A stretch of 64,000 bases of DNA from Dicaeum eximium. Lineage: Eukaryota; Chordata; Aves; Passeriformes; Dicaeidae. The first letter of the stretch is position 1. The number at the start of each line of letters is the position of its first letter. The stretch covers positions 2,352,806 through 2,416,805 of the forward strand of contig VWZP01010350.1 in NCBI GenBank assembly GCA_013396995.1, in the 5' to 3' direction. The translations under genes and the position numbers were made by a program. This document shows, in pieces, positions 12,721 to 25,402 of the stretch. The notes under the pieces are model-generated. The model was not told the DNA's origin, did no database searches, and saw nothing but the letters and a program-made list of their open reading frames with translations.

Positions 12721-15700
12721 GACGGCTGTTAACTCTTTGCATGAATACAGCAGAAAAGAATAACAAAGATAATAATTATATTGATGTAACTTGAAACTTT
12801 TCTGTAAGAGGGCAAATGAGACAGAATCAGTTCCTGTTTGTTTTCTGCTGTGGGCATCTTTCCTAAATATCAAGTTGATGATACCTTTAAAACAATAAAT
12901 AGAAAATAAAAAATTGTTCATTTTAGAATTTATTGCTATGTTTGCGGAATACGCTTGTTATAGTATCCAGAGTTTTCTTCATAATTTTGTTTCTACGAAA
13001 TCTCCTTAAATCCAGACCTGAAAGCATCAAACTGCAGAGTTACCTGAAGTGGAAAGTGTGCATGTGTGTGTGTATATGTAAAATGCTGGGATATTACTGG
13101 ATATTTTAGTAATGGAAGTTACGCAATGCTTAGCCATTACCTCTGACAATTTAAATTAAATTTTGAAAATTGCTGCAAATGGAAATCCTGTCCTCAGAAA
13201 AGCACACAGACCCTGATATAGTGGCCAGCTCTTCTCTTTGCATTTAACTTTATTGATAATTCCCAGGTAGGAATACAATTTAAGTTTGCTCCCAGGCTTC
13301 ATTTTACATTAAGAACTTCCTCTTTAGCAGAAGCTTTAAAGGAGGATTGCCTCTTTTTGTACCGTGCCTGGGAGCCTTTGGAGCCAGATACATTATCAGT
13401 AACTGTAGGAACAAATGCCCCTGATCTCCTCCCAAGATTTTAACAAAGCAAATGCAGGTGAAGAGCAGCCCTGTTTCTCTGTGCAGACGTGGAGGTTGCA
13501 GATCCAATATAGAGGGATTAAAAATTCTTTGGAATTTTTTTTTCCCCCTCCCTCTAATCATCTTCAGCTCTCCACGTGTTTTAGTTCAATTGCTACAGAG
13601 CCCAGCTGGTTTAATTTTATTAGGTTACCGCTTCCTCCTCCAGAGAGCCCTAAGCCTCTGTTTATTTTGGGGGCAGGGAGAGCTCTTCGTCCTGCCTCAC
13701 CTGCTCTCCTCAGTCATCAAAGTGAGCCAGTTCACTCCTCCGAGCTTAATCCTCCACTTCTCCCTCCCACCAATGTTCTGCAAATTTCCTGGTATTCTTC
13801 TCATTTATCCAGTGCCCTGGTATTTGTCAGCAGGTTCACTTCTGCCCTGGAGGTACTTGCTAGGAGGCAGAGACCCTCTGGCAGCACTTTCCACTCCACT
13901 GCCTGCAGCTGTGAGTCTCCTACAGCTGGACAGGTAAATTGTCTGGAAAGGAAGGAGAGCACTGCAGGAAGGGGGCATAAATAGGAATAAAACAGTGCCT
14001 GTGACAGCATTTCTGTGGGATTGCTTCTTTTGGAGGCTAAGAAACTGTGTTGGTAACTGCAGCTCCTGCTGCCTGAAAATACCTTCTAGACAATTCTTAA
14101 TGGGAAAGTGGAAATCTTTTGGGGAGAGAGGCAAAGAGAGATCAACTAACCAAAATCGTGCCAAAATGTTCCATGCTTGGGAGTAGAAGAGTAGAGACAG
14201 CCTTCTAATACCGTGTGGCAGTTCTGCCAGGCAGCAGCTGCCCAAATACACAGCCAGGTTATGACAAAGGACCTATAGTGCCTTACCTAGGTATTTACCA
14301 GAAACCTCTAGAAAAGTTTGCCTAAGAATTGCTCTACCTTTGCATTTAGTGAGTAGGTTATCTTTTACTGATATTTACTGAAAGTTACTCCCCCTACTCC
14401 CCAGTTGGGTGGCTTACACTTTTGGGTGGGCTTTTTACTTTTTGTTATACTGAATATACTCAGTGAATATATTATGAAATTTTCAACTGACATGGTCCTT
14501 TTAAATGAGAAGCCAAGTGGCTACAAATATCTGAATTACCTCAGTGGGGCCTTCAGCACTTCCAGTGTCAGAAGGCTGCACGTGTACCCTCAGTAACTAA
14601 TGAGCATTTCAGAAATTGCAACTGCACAGACAAGCAAATCAGGGATATCTTGCACTAAAAGTGAAGATTTATAGTGATGAACCAATTATTAAGTGGAATG
14701 AGTACAGCCTCTAATACTGTGCTTCCTCTCTCACATTTGCTGGGAACCCCTCCACCTCTCAGGGGAGGCTACATCTGTCATGGCAAGGGGGTCTTGGGTT
14801 AGCTGCCCAGAAATAGATCTACTGGCAACATTTTTTAGTGCCTTAGCACACAAGCTTCAGAAAATTCCAGTTAAAGAATGACACTTATTTTCTTTTATGA
14901 AGAAGCTTCTAGAAGAATTTCTTTGCTGAACAGGGGCAGGACCATCACGTTTAATTGTCAAATAAGCTGTCCTGCAGGGAAATGGTGTATGCCTGCATTT
15001 TAGTGGTGTTTTTATTGGTCACCTCTTCCCTGTATATAAGTGCCCTCGTATAAACCTGCCTGATGGATACTGATGCAAACTTGGTGTGCTATAGGTGCAG
15101 TGAACTCTCCTCTGTTTTCTATTTTAATGCTTTTTTTGGCCTCAGGTGTTAATCTCAAAGACTTCATATTAATGCCAGGTCACAGTCAAGACAGGGGATA
15201 TTATGGTGAATATATAGAATTAACATAATCTAGAGATAAACAGGTGATTTAATTAATTTAAAATTGAGTTTCAACAATGCTTTTTTTTTTTGTCTTTTAA
15301 TCATTAATCTGTAATGTTTTTTGCTTAAAAAATTAGCAAAGGAAAAAACCTCTTACTCCAAAGCAAGAGCAAGTTATTTTAGCAAACAATGCTGGCTAAG
15401 ATGGATGCATTACTGTAAGGCATAATGTCCAGAATTTCCCAATATCAATTGTAAGAAAATGAGCTGTTATTTTCCATCTTGCAACTCCTTGGTAGTAAAC
15501 AAAAATAAATTCCAGCTTTTGCTGCAGTTCATTTTCACCTGCTTGCTGCTTTTCCCTAAGTCAAATTCAAAATCAATATTTTTTTTTCTATTCTCATACC
15601 ATGTCATCTGAGAACAGTCCTTGTTGTAGGCTTTGAGGAAAAAATCCCTCAATTTTTGGGCTGTCTTTTATTCTTTACCTTCCCCCCCATCCTTTCCCAC

Positions 15701-18700
15701 ACCTTAAGGACTGTAAAGGCTACACTATTGCGTAGCGTTCATGCGATTCAAGTAGCCCATTAATTGACGTGCACCGTATTGTAAGCTTTAGTTTGGAAGA
15801 GAAAATAAGCAATTTGCTTCATTTTGCAGCCTGAGTTCTAACTGTTATTAAAGTGCATTTGTAGTTGCATATTTTCCAGTAAAGGTGACAGATTACTTCA
15901 AAGCTGGTATTTTCTTTTTGTTAAACAAGGTTCTCAAATAGATCCATCTTGCCCACGTATTCTATTCTTGCCAGTTGGCTTTGAAAGCTGGTGCTTGGGC
16001 TCATCGTTCAGAACTAGCTTCCAAAAAATGAGGTCCCATGCTGTTTCTATCTTTTGAGCTAGTAGGGGCTGGAAGGATCTGATCTGAAGCCAAGGCAAAG
16101 ACTGAATTGATGGAATCATATATAACGGCTCTGCCAAGTACTTCCCAGTCATGAAGTCCCACTTTCTGGGAAAGAGCACTGAGAAAAGGGGTGGCAGGCC
16201 ATTCTCTGTGTTAAGGCCTGTCCAGAGATGTTCTTTTCTGGACTTAGAGTCAGACTACCACATAAGAAAGAGCTAGCTTTTTATTGAAGGCTTTTTCACA
16301 CATTTACGAGTTGTTACTTTCTTCTGCATGCTGCTTACCCATTTTCGCCCCAGTTATACATATCCTTTTGAAGAGGAAAAAGCTTTCTGCTCTTTATTAC
16401 AGTATTACACATATTTTGGCCATATGTAATGTATCGTTGCAGAGGCATACTTGCAGATTCAGTATGCTTGCTTTCATTCGACTCTGTGTGCACACACGAA
16501 AACCCAAACACACACGTAGACAGTTTCAGGTGAACGGTCACTACTTGGTGAATCTAGATGGAGCCCAGTTGTCTTTAGTTCTAAATTCTGGATCTTGAAG
16601 GAGCTCTAGTTTTCTAGATGCAACTGTAAAATGGAGAATAATATCAAGATCATGTATTTCTTCAAAAAGATACTTGACAGGAATGCATAGATTCCTCCCA
16701 TCCCCACCCTTCCTTCCCTTGCTAGCAGCTTTCATTAATAAGGTAGTGAAAGTTCAGGTCTCTTGTCTATGTTCAGCTTTTCTATAAGCTGCCAGAATAG
16801 TCCCTGAAACCACAGTGATGATGCATATCTGTGTGTCAGATATCCAATTTGTCACCAACTTCTTCCAATATCTGGCAGAGAGCAGGACCTAAATGAAATC
16901 CAGTTGACTGGAGCTCAGCTAAGATCTGATAGAGGTGACTTTGATAGATAAATGGTTGAAGAACCTGGTGGAGTCTGTGTAGATGTAATCTGTTCAGCCA
17001 CTTTTAAATCAGTCTTCAAGTCTTGCTCATTTCTGCAGCTGTAGCAGTGGTCAGATACAAAACATTTTTTTGCAAGAGATCACATAGGGTGAAAACAACT
17101 GCAGATCTTGCCTCAGTCATCCATGCTTGCAATCACTTCTGTCTTCAGCTGTAGCAGTCTTACGTATTTATAGGCTTTTAATTCAAAATCATTGGGAACA
17201 GTTTAGCTGGAAATACTTGATTACCAGCCTTTTCTGTCCTAGCTCTCTTCATGTCACCTCTCCTACATGATGTTTTTATTTCAGGTTCTGTTAGTATACG
17301 AGGCTGCATACCGCATCCAGCTGCAGCACAATAACCTCTGGAGTATGAATGAATGGTCAGCTATGTCGAGTGCCTGCTTCTGATGGCTCCTGAACATCTC
17401 AAACTTACCAGTACAACTTCTCATCAAAATATATAGTACAGTGAAATTGAAAGAGCACAGTGCTTTGGCATCCTGATGTCTTTATTCTGATGTTTATTAA
17501 ATGATTATTGAAATTCAGTGTGCCACTGTCTACAAAGGTCTAAAGCTCAAATCATAATGATCTAGAAATAAATAATCAATAAATGCCTTCCAGAATGCAG
17601 AGGGCTATTGTTTCATGAGTCAAATGCACATTTTTGAAACCTCTTTAGAAAATATATATAAAGCGTGTCATTCCCACCTAGAAAGCTATAGAGAAAGTGT
17701 TTAGTTTCATAGCTCATTGCTTAAGATATGCAAATACTTATACTGAATGTATGATTCAAATGTTAAGGTGACCGTTGCAAAATAAGGCATTTCAGGACTC
17801 GTGAACCCACAATGTTGTGCTTGGATTTTTAAAAAATGTTTTCTGATAAGAGCAGCTAGGTCATTACTATCACCTAAGACATAACTAGCATTTTACTCTC
17901 TTTGATGAGCTGTTCAATAAAGTGTTTAAAAGCAGATTTTTTTTTCACTAATGCCTACCTGTTGTACTTATAGCATAAATAATTTGTTTGAATCATCAGG
18001 TGAGTGCTGTTAAGTTATAGTGAGCGAGGAAAATGGCAAAAACATGAATTAGGGTCCCTGTCCTTAAGTGTATTTCAGTTTGCATTTTGATAGCAGTTTA
18101 GAAATGTTATCGCCTGTTTTGTCACAGACATAATTCACATCTTTCTTCAGGCACTGTAAACAAGAGAAATGGTTTAATGGCTCCATAAAAGGCACTCTGT
18201 GCTGATAGCTGAGATTAGACCCTTTAGTAATGGATTTTTGTGTGTTGGGGGAAGGGGAAGGCTTGGCAGAGGTAAATGTACTGGAAAAGAATCTTGGAGA
18301 GACTCTGATGTATCTGAAGTGCCTGCTGCCTTGCTGTATGTATTGAGAGATAGATTTAAAGTGTGACAGTGTTGGCTTTATCAGTACAGGGGCCTTTTCT
18401 TCTTGCATTTGAAATTTTACCAAGTATTATCTTGGTTCACCTCAGTCAGTCTGGTACCTGGAGTTGCAGTAGTAGTAGCTTAAGTGTTTTTGCGTCTTCT
18501 GTCTTTTCATCTTGCTGTTGAGTCAAGTCCCCTATATTCAAGTGTGTTCAAGAAATCTCTCAAAACTTACACTGCCTACTAACAGTTCTGCCTCAATCAA
18601 TGATAAAAATTAGTGCATTTATTTACAGAATTGAGCTTAGAGAATTATTTGAGAGCATAAATTTGAAAAGCAGCTCAGAAACAGCATGTTTAGGCCATGA

Positions 18701-21072
18701 CTTACTGTTACTTCCTTTTCTCTTCAGGTACTCAAAGTCCTCAAATGTAACACATGTGAACGTAGCATTATTTAGGAAACATCAGAGTTCACTAGCAGGA
18801 GCAAGTGTGGTACGAAATCAACTGCTGTCAATTGATTTTATACCATATAGTAAATGTTCTTGATCCACAAGTGTGGGATAGGACAACTTTGTCTCTTTGG
18901 TCAGTGGAGTAAGCTTTGCTGCTGTTAGCCAACGTCACTGAATTAACACTTATATTTCATGGCTTTTAAAAATATGTTTAAAACCATTCTTCCTCAGAAA
19001 TAAGATTTTATCATGTGTTCTGGGCAGGAATCTGAAAGTTAAAATGTTACTTTTTGTGCAAAGGAGAAATGACTTGCGATTTCATATAACATATTCCTAA
19101 TTTCTTCTTCATCTTGAATAATCATCTCTTGAATTGAAAATTTTTTTAAGCCATTGTTTAATGAAGTGCATTTCAGGGCTTTCTCAAAAGAAGTAGATTC
19201 AGTTCTGTCTCTACAGAGGTGGTACACTTCCTGTTTCTCAGGCTAGAAAGTGTACATATCAGACTCCTCTTAGACAAACCAATTCCTCCTTTGACTTCAG
19301 AGTTCTTAATAAAATTGTTCTTCATTTGAGTGGTGTGGTTCTTCATTCTTTGGATGTTATTATGAAGAAAATGTTCAGGGATTAGGCTGTTGACAGATAG
19401 CAAAGTAGAACAGCATTTCTGAAGGATGGATGGCAGGTTCCACCCTGTGTTTTCACATGTTACATGTGAATTTACTTTGTGGGGAAACCATTATTGCTTT
19501 GTATAAAATCCAGGTCTGTACAACAGCACATTATATGCAAGCCCTTTTACTCTGCAGATATAAATAGATGTATTTATGCACAGAGAATATGCATACAGTA
19601 ATGTATTATACCTTCATCAATTTGCTACAAATAGTAGCAGTCCTGCCTGCCTTATGTCTGTGTGTTGGCTTTGGAGATGCTCCAGACAGGGTCTGTGGGG
19701 CAAGGGTCTGTTTCTGATACTGATAAGCCTGACTCTGCACGGTAGTTGAGATGAGGTGTTGAAGCCATCTATCTAAATAGACGTTGTAAGGTTGTTTGCC
19801 TTTCAAGTTCAGAGGTAGTTATCTGTAAGTAATCACTCGGGATGAAATCTTGGCCCTTGGTCACTTTTTAATAAGATCGTTATTAAGGCAGAGAGCACCT
19901 TACCTTAATAGGGTTGAGACTCTTGTTCTGGGGTTAAGTAAAATGAATTTACCATCAGGAAGAAAGAAGTGGTAAGGAGCTGGTTGTTTAAAATGTCATT
20001 TTGTTAATATGAATGTGTTGGTAGCTGGTATGCTGCACTAAAATTAGATTGTATAAATAAGCAACGCTGTTCTCCTCAAAAGAAAGAGGATTGAGAACAT
20101 AATATAAAATCCAGTTTAGCAAAAGAGTGTATGTTTAAATTCTCTTTTAATAGATGCACTATAGAATAAGTGTCACACTAAAATCAGAAGTGATGGGCAG
20201 AGGGTTTCAGTGATGATATGAAAATTGCTTTGCCTATTTGAAATTTTATTGTTAAAATAAGTCTGTCATCTTCAGCTACACTTAAGATATGTCCTGAAAG
20301 AGCACGTAGCCTTCAAGAAAGCCCCCCAAAAAAGCAGAAAGTATTTTATCAGCCTATCTTTTTCCCTTTCTACCTCTAAAAGTGTACACTTAAGGAGTTA
20401 CAGATAAAGCTTAGCATGGTGACTGTGTCAGGGGATTGCCCCAGGAAGGCTTTAAATTTTACAGCTACATTATCTTTCTGGCTGTAGTTAAGATAAAGAT
20501 CTAATATAAAATCACTTTGGTCTGTAATGCTTTCTCTAAATGAAGTGAAGGTGTTAACCTACTTGATTTGATACACTTTACCCTAGCTTATAAAGCTGGG
20601 AGGAAAGTGAGGTAAACTTTAATTAAAACTACAGCACAGATGCCTTCTAGCACTGTGCCCTGTACCTTGCTAGGACTGTACAGTAAGCAAAATAAAATGT
20701 ACCTCGCAGTTGAGGCAGCAGGCTGGAGCCGTGTTCAGTGAAAGTAATTTAATTAGTGTTGATCATGACTCCAGATGATGGTGATTTGATAAGGAATAAT
20801 TTAGTACTTAACAGCCTTTTACATGCACCAACTCCATGTGGGAAGGTAAAGCAAATTGCACAAAATGAATGTGCTGCTTTCACTTGTGCCTGTGCCAGTG
20901 AGCTGGAAAACTGCCTGTTAGCAGACGTTCAGGCTCTCAGCGCTGTGATGAAATACCCAGCCAGTTCTCCGCACAGGGCTCTAGTGTGGGAGTCTCTGTA
21001 CTCCCGTTATTTAAAAATAAATAAGGGAAGTAATTTTTCATAACAGATTAACTCCAAGGAAGTAGCAAAGTT

Positions 21073-21090
21073 AAAAAAAAAAAAAAAAAA
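21073..21090. repeat. Poly-A run (18)
   Basis: Eighteen consecutive A residues lie in the large intron with no visible retroposed gene body upstream. Confidence 0.9.
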
Positions 21091-23172
21091 TTAGAGCGGC
21101 ATGTGGCCTTTGTGCAAATATGTGATACTGGCTTTAAAAAAGAGTCTCGTCGCAGTTGTGTTTTAATTTTTTGATTCAAGTTAAAGAGATTGCCTACCTT
21201 AGCATGAGAGCCACCATCCCAGAGTTGTGGGGCCCATCATAAACATTTAACATGTGGCATGCATTATTTGACCAAGACATCCAAAGGAGAGTCAGCAGCA
21301 AAAGTTCACTAGAAACATCCTGAAACAAACTACTGGATATCAGCCTGCATTACGATTACTTTGGAAAGCTAACTGAGCTGCATTTTGCCACATTATTATA
21401 TCTGAGAATCACTTTTCAAGAGGTCCATGTGGGCTTCTTTTTAGTGCAAGTTCAGACAGTTTTATTTAGGAAGAACTCTTTTCTTCTTGTGATGTTCACA
21501 TTTTCCATTTCTGTTTCCTATGTTGGTGTGCTGTGCATATGCACTTCTCTCTGTTTTATTATCTGCTTCTCCTTTCTAATCTTTCCATATAACTGTTTAT
21601 TATCCACCAAATATAATAGCTCAATAGCAGTTTTCTACGAACTCTTGTGAGTTTTGTGAAAAGACATGTCAAAATAGAGCAGTGTTATGTTGCAGATGAC
21701 TCAACTGAAAGGCAGTAGTAGAAGCTGTCATGTAATAGGGTATGAGAGGATCTGTTTGTGAAAGACTTCTGTGAACATTGCCTAACCATGAGAAAACCCA
21801 TGGCAAAAGTCTGGAATCCAGACCTTACTCACAGATGTCAGAGTTTAGTGGTTCTAATGCTCACTTCTTAGACAGCATTTCATTTATCTCCCCACTGAAC
21901 ACTGATGTGTCTATGCAGATGCATGAGTATCCGAAAATGCGTAGTCTATAACAAATTGTCTTTCCCAAGTTCAGGTGCAAGAGAAGGGGTAAGATGCATC
22001 TAATGATAGCCTGACTTTTTGCTGAGATTCCCTAACAGGAACTGCTGCATGTACGTGGATTTTTATGGCAATACAAGTGTCTATGTCAGGCTGGAATGTG
22101 ATGTTCATACTATGGTGTTTTGGTGACAACATCAAAAATCAGTGATAAAGTTATCTCTGAATTCTAGTCATCTTGGAGTTCAAAAATGCATTAACAACCT
22201 CATTTTATTTAAAACTTGACAGGTGTGTTTTCAAGCTGTTACATACCTGTCTTTTAGTCCTTTGTCCTCCTAGACACTTACTTAGGTATGTCAACATCAG
22301 GTGAACTTTGAATTTTCTTCTGCTTTAATTTTGGTTAAGATTGGATATGAAATAAGGAAAGTTGTCTGGAGTAAACTAATTTGCTGGTTAACCTTTCCTT
22401 TACCTTTGACCTTTCTTTTAATGCAGACCAAGTTGTGCTTCCAATTAATGATGCATTTCTGTCACACCCTCACTGGGATTTTTTTTAGCGTTTAAAAAGT
22501 ATTAACTTTTTTTTTTTTTTGGTTTGTGTCTATATCACATCTACCATTGAATTTGGTCAGGCCAGGATTTTATCTTTTTTATTTTTAAGAAAAAATTACT
22601 GAAGCCATTTCTTCTGAAATTTTTTTAGATGTTGTTTATAATTAAAAGCGCATGTAATCATCCAGTTTCAAGGATATTTTGCTGCAAATTTTCAGGCATT
22701 CTATGGGAAAAAAACATTACTGATCATATACTTGAGGCTGATATATCTCAAATTTATTTTAGAGTCATTTGTGTGGCACTCTTTTAAGTGGAATACTATT
22801 GCATTTACAGCTAAAAGCAACCTCTGATATTACTTAGAAACATTTGGTGCCTGGGAAGTATTTTGCCTCTGACAGCATTTACAGTAGTTAAGCCAAATAT
22901 AAGTGGGCTGTTATTTTCCTGCTAATGAGATGGGATGCTGGCCATCATTCTATTAAACAATAGAAGTGATAATAGCCAATGTGAAGGATCTCTGGTGTCT
23001 ATTTTTCAGCTGACACTCAAAAAAAATTTTGAAATGTTTGTTTCCTATATTGTTTTTATTATTACAATGGTTTAATTAATCATGTGTTTAATTAGCAGTG
23101 TTGAGCTTACTTGGGAAGGCTAATTGTTGATATTGTACTTGGGTTTTAATTGCATTCTCCTTCTCTTCCCAG

Positions 23173-23302
23173 TGGCTTTTCATGGTCTCCCTGTGAAAAT
23201 CAAGAAGGAACCCCATAGCCCATGTTCGGAACTTGGCTCCGCTTGCAGTCAAGAGCAGCCATTCAAGTTCAGTTATGGGGAAAAGTGCCTGTACAATGTC
23301 AG
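23173..23302 (+). CDS. ETV1: ETV1 coding exon, residues 79-122
   Basis: This 130-nt exon completes Leu79 and encodes AFHGLPVKIKKEPHSPCSEL…CLYNV, ending two bases into Ser122. It has acceptor CCCAG and donor GTAAAG, phase 1 in and 2 out, so it cannot be skipped alone without a frameshift. The segment lies after the acidic domain. IKKEP is a classic psi-K-x-E SUMO acceptor (Lys89). HSP contains Ser94, a proline-directed site reported as a MAP-kinase target in ER81. The Cys-rich/aromatic text near the end (QEQPFKFSYGEKCLYNV) is highly conserved in the PEA3 group. Identity is secure from the uninterrupted match and splice phase. Confidence 0.97.
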
Positions 23303-24846
23303 GTAAAGTAATTAGGAGCATGTTTGCAGTGAGAACTGCTGGCTTAAATGAGTACTGACGAAAGAGTAATAAAACCATAATAGAGATCTTATAAAAGTTA
23401 CCTCTTCAGCAGATAACAGACTGATGAGATAATGCATTTAGCTGATGAACACTGATGGATTTGTTTACAGTTGTGTCAAACACTTACATAATAATTTTAA
23501 AGCAGTGTTTTTCATCAAAATGCATATCCTCCATTCCTCCTCCATGGGAGCTAGCCAGAGTTTAAAAACCCAGGGTACAAGTGTGAAATAGAAGGAAGGA
23601 GTATCTTGTTTTCTGTGAGCTGTGTTGGAAGTACTTTCAAAATGCATTATGCACATTAGGAAAGAGAGATCTGTGTAACAGGCAAGGGATTGGCAGGTCT
23701 GAGCAACACATTAGGTATCTGACAAACTGTGCAGATGTTGTATGTGTATATTCCTGGGTGATTACCTTTTAAAACAGTGTTTCATTAGTTGCATTCAAAA
23801 GCAAGTTGTCTTCTTTTATAGGCATAGATAATAAAAGCTTTATTTATTTTTGGGTGGTGGAGGGGCTTGATACCTCTTCATTCCTTATTGACTTTCTTTT
23901 GGTTGCATTTACGTGCCACTCCTTCCTTTAGTGTCAGCAGTGAAGGATTTCTTATTGACGTTTCAGTCTATTTCAGGATCTTTCATCTAGCTTTGATTCT
24001 CATTAATGTATTACACAAACTGTGAGCACTTAAAGTGTTACAACATTTAACTTTTTGGATATGAATGGGGGGAAAAAAAGGAAAAGAGTGGCACCTTTGC
24101 TAGTTATAAGGAGTGATTTTGGTTTCAAAAATCAAATGAATCCATTGATGGATTTGATGTGTGCTAAGGGACCTGATGTAGGAAAGTATGCAATCTTATA
24201 TTCCTAATGTCTGCATTTCTCCTGGTTAGAAACAAGGATGATCAAAGTGTTCTCAAGTCCTTTCCTGATTTGAGACACCCTTGAAAATAGCATCTATGTA
24301 TTTGTAGGACCAACAGTTTATTTTTGAGAGAGGGTGGGGTAAAAAAATCTTGTCAGGAGAGGCTGCTGACATCCTAATATTGGTAGCTAAGCCCAGCATA
24401 CCATTGTTTTTCTGGGTCAGATCCCTTCCCTCTGGCTGTATTGTTTTACTGTCTCACTTTGTGGTTTGTGCAAAAGAAAAAGAGCCTTGACAGGCACTGT
24501 CAGCTCTTTGTGCTCTAGTCCAGGTGCTTCTACTTTTATGTATTTTGTATACCTCCTGTTAGAATGTGACTGTAAGACTGAGTCCTTTAAAAATATATTT
24601 CAGTGCCTCAGAGAAGAAAATGCTGTGCTGAATCACTTGCCTCTTACATGACTTCTTCATTGCTCTTCTTAGTGTAAAGTTGAGAGTTCTTCTGCCCCAA
24701 ACTGGTTTATAAGTTAACTATAATCAAAAGCTTCTAAATGGGGCACTTGTGGTGATTTTTTTCTGGATGTAGATGCTCTGGTTTTGGTTTTTCTTCTTTC
24801 TTTGTAAAAAATAACCTACCTTGCTTTTCCCTTGCCTTACTAATAG
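23303..24846 (+). other. ETV1: ETV1 intron (1.5 kb)
   Basis: A 1544-bp intron, GTAAAG…AATAG. It contains no recognisable repeat or RNA gene and no open frame of note. Confidence 0.85.
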
Positions 24847-25035
24847 TGCCTATGATCAGAAACCACAAGTGGGAATGAGGCCCTCCAACCCGCCGACGCC
24901 ATCTAGCACTCCCGTGTCACCGCTGCACCATGCCTCCCCAAACTCCGCTCAGACTCCTAAACCTGACCGGGTCTTCCCTACCCACCTCCCTCCCTCCCAG
25001 TCCATTCAAGACAACAGCTTCCCTATGGATCACAG
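24847..25035 (+). CDS. ETV1: ETV1 coding exon, residues 122-185 (Ser/Pro-rich, MAPK sites)
   Basis: This 189-nt exon completes Ser122 and encodes AYDQKPQVGMRPSNPPTPSS…, ending …NSFPMDH plus two bases of Arg185. The acceptor is ACTAATAG and the donor CAG|GTAAC. Phase is 2 on both sides, so it is skippable in frame. Residues NPPTPSSTPVSP carry Thr139, Thr143 and Ser146. These are proline-directed sites reported as ERK/p38 targets controlling ER81 activity, and all three are present. Compared with human ETV1 as I remember it, several substitutions fall in the linker: SAQT for STHT, DRVFPTH for DRAFPAH, and QDNSFP for PDSSYP. This fits a non-mammalian amniote. Confidence 0.97.
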
Positions 25036-25317
25036 GTAACAAAACACAAAAAATACCTGAAGGACCCATGCAGACGGTGGTTCAGTTGTGGCTCTTATAT
25101 AGGGTGTACTGGCTTCCTGCCCACAGCTGCTCCTTTTTAGGGCGGGGGTCAAGGTGGGAACCAGCAAGGTTCACAGTGTTAGAAATTTGTGTGTTTCCAA
25201 AAGGGTGGCACCTGGCTTGGTGCACTAGTGCATGAGTTCATATTGGCAGTGACAGAATTTAAATTACATGTTGGTTCTGTCTTGTGAGGGTGATTACAGT
25301 ATGCTAGATAACCTCAT

Positions 25318-25402
25318 CTAGGCTCCCTTTCCCATGGAAGGTTGGACCCGATGGTCTTTCAAGGTCTCTTCCAACCTGGGCTATTCTATAGTTCTGTGAT
25401 TC
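25318..25402 (+). mobile_element. CR1 LINE, truncated 3' end
   Basis: The run GTTGGACCCGATGGTCTTTC at 25341-25360, then AAGGTCTCTTCCAACC, ending in ATTCTATAGTTCTGTGATT, is the hallmark 3' end of sauropsid CR1 retrotransposons. The consensus is 'ggttggactagatgatctt…aggtcccttccaacc…attctatgattctgtg'. Only the extreme 3' end is present, as usual for 5'-truncated CR1 copies, and there is no ORF. It is in the same orientation as the host gene and supports a bird or reptile source. Confidence 0.88.

Larger units (their letters stand above)
3102..23172 (+). other. ETV1: 20-kb ETV1 intron
   Basis: This is the largest intron in the window (20,071 bp), GTAAGT…CCCAG. It is AT-rich and has no recognisable gene. 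Contents worth noting are an ancient MIR-like SINE near 8500-8690, a possible SINE relic near 12475-12720, GC-richer patches at about 9380-9700 and 13405-13990, TA/TG/CATA microsatellites at 11565-11615, a TG run near 13060-13075 and an 18-A run at 21073-21090. A possible repeat relic with the text GAGCCAGATCCTGAACTGG lies at about 6652-6690. The remaining sequence looks like unique intronic DNA. No antisense gene was identified. Confidence 0.85.

Noticed and set aside
13415..13984. 189-codon open frame on + as a protein gene
   Set aside because: No recognisable domain, Pro/Ser-rich by composition, overlapped by long open frames in another + frame and on the - strand, and located in the ETV1 intron.
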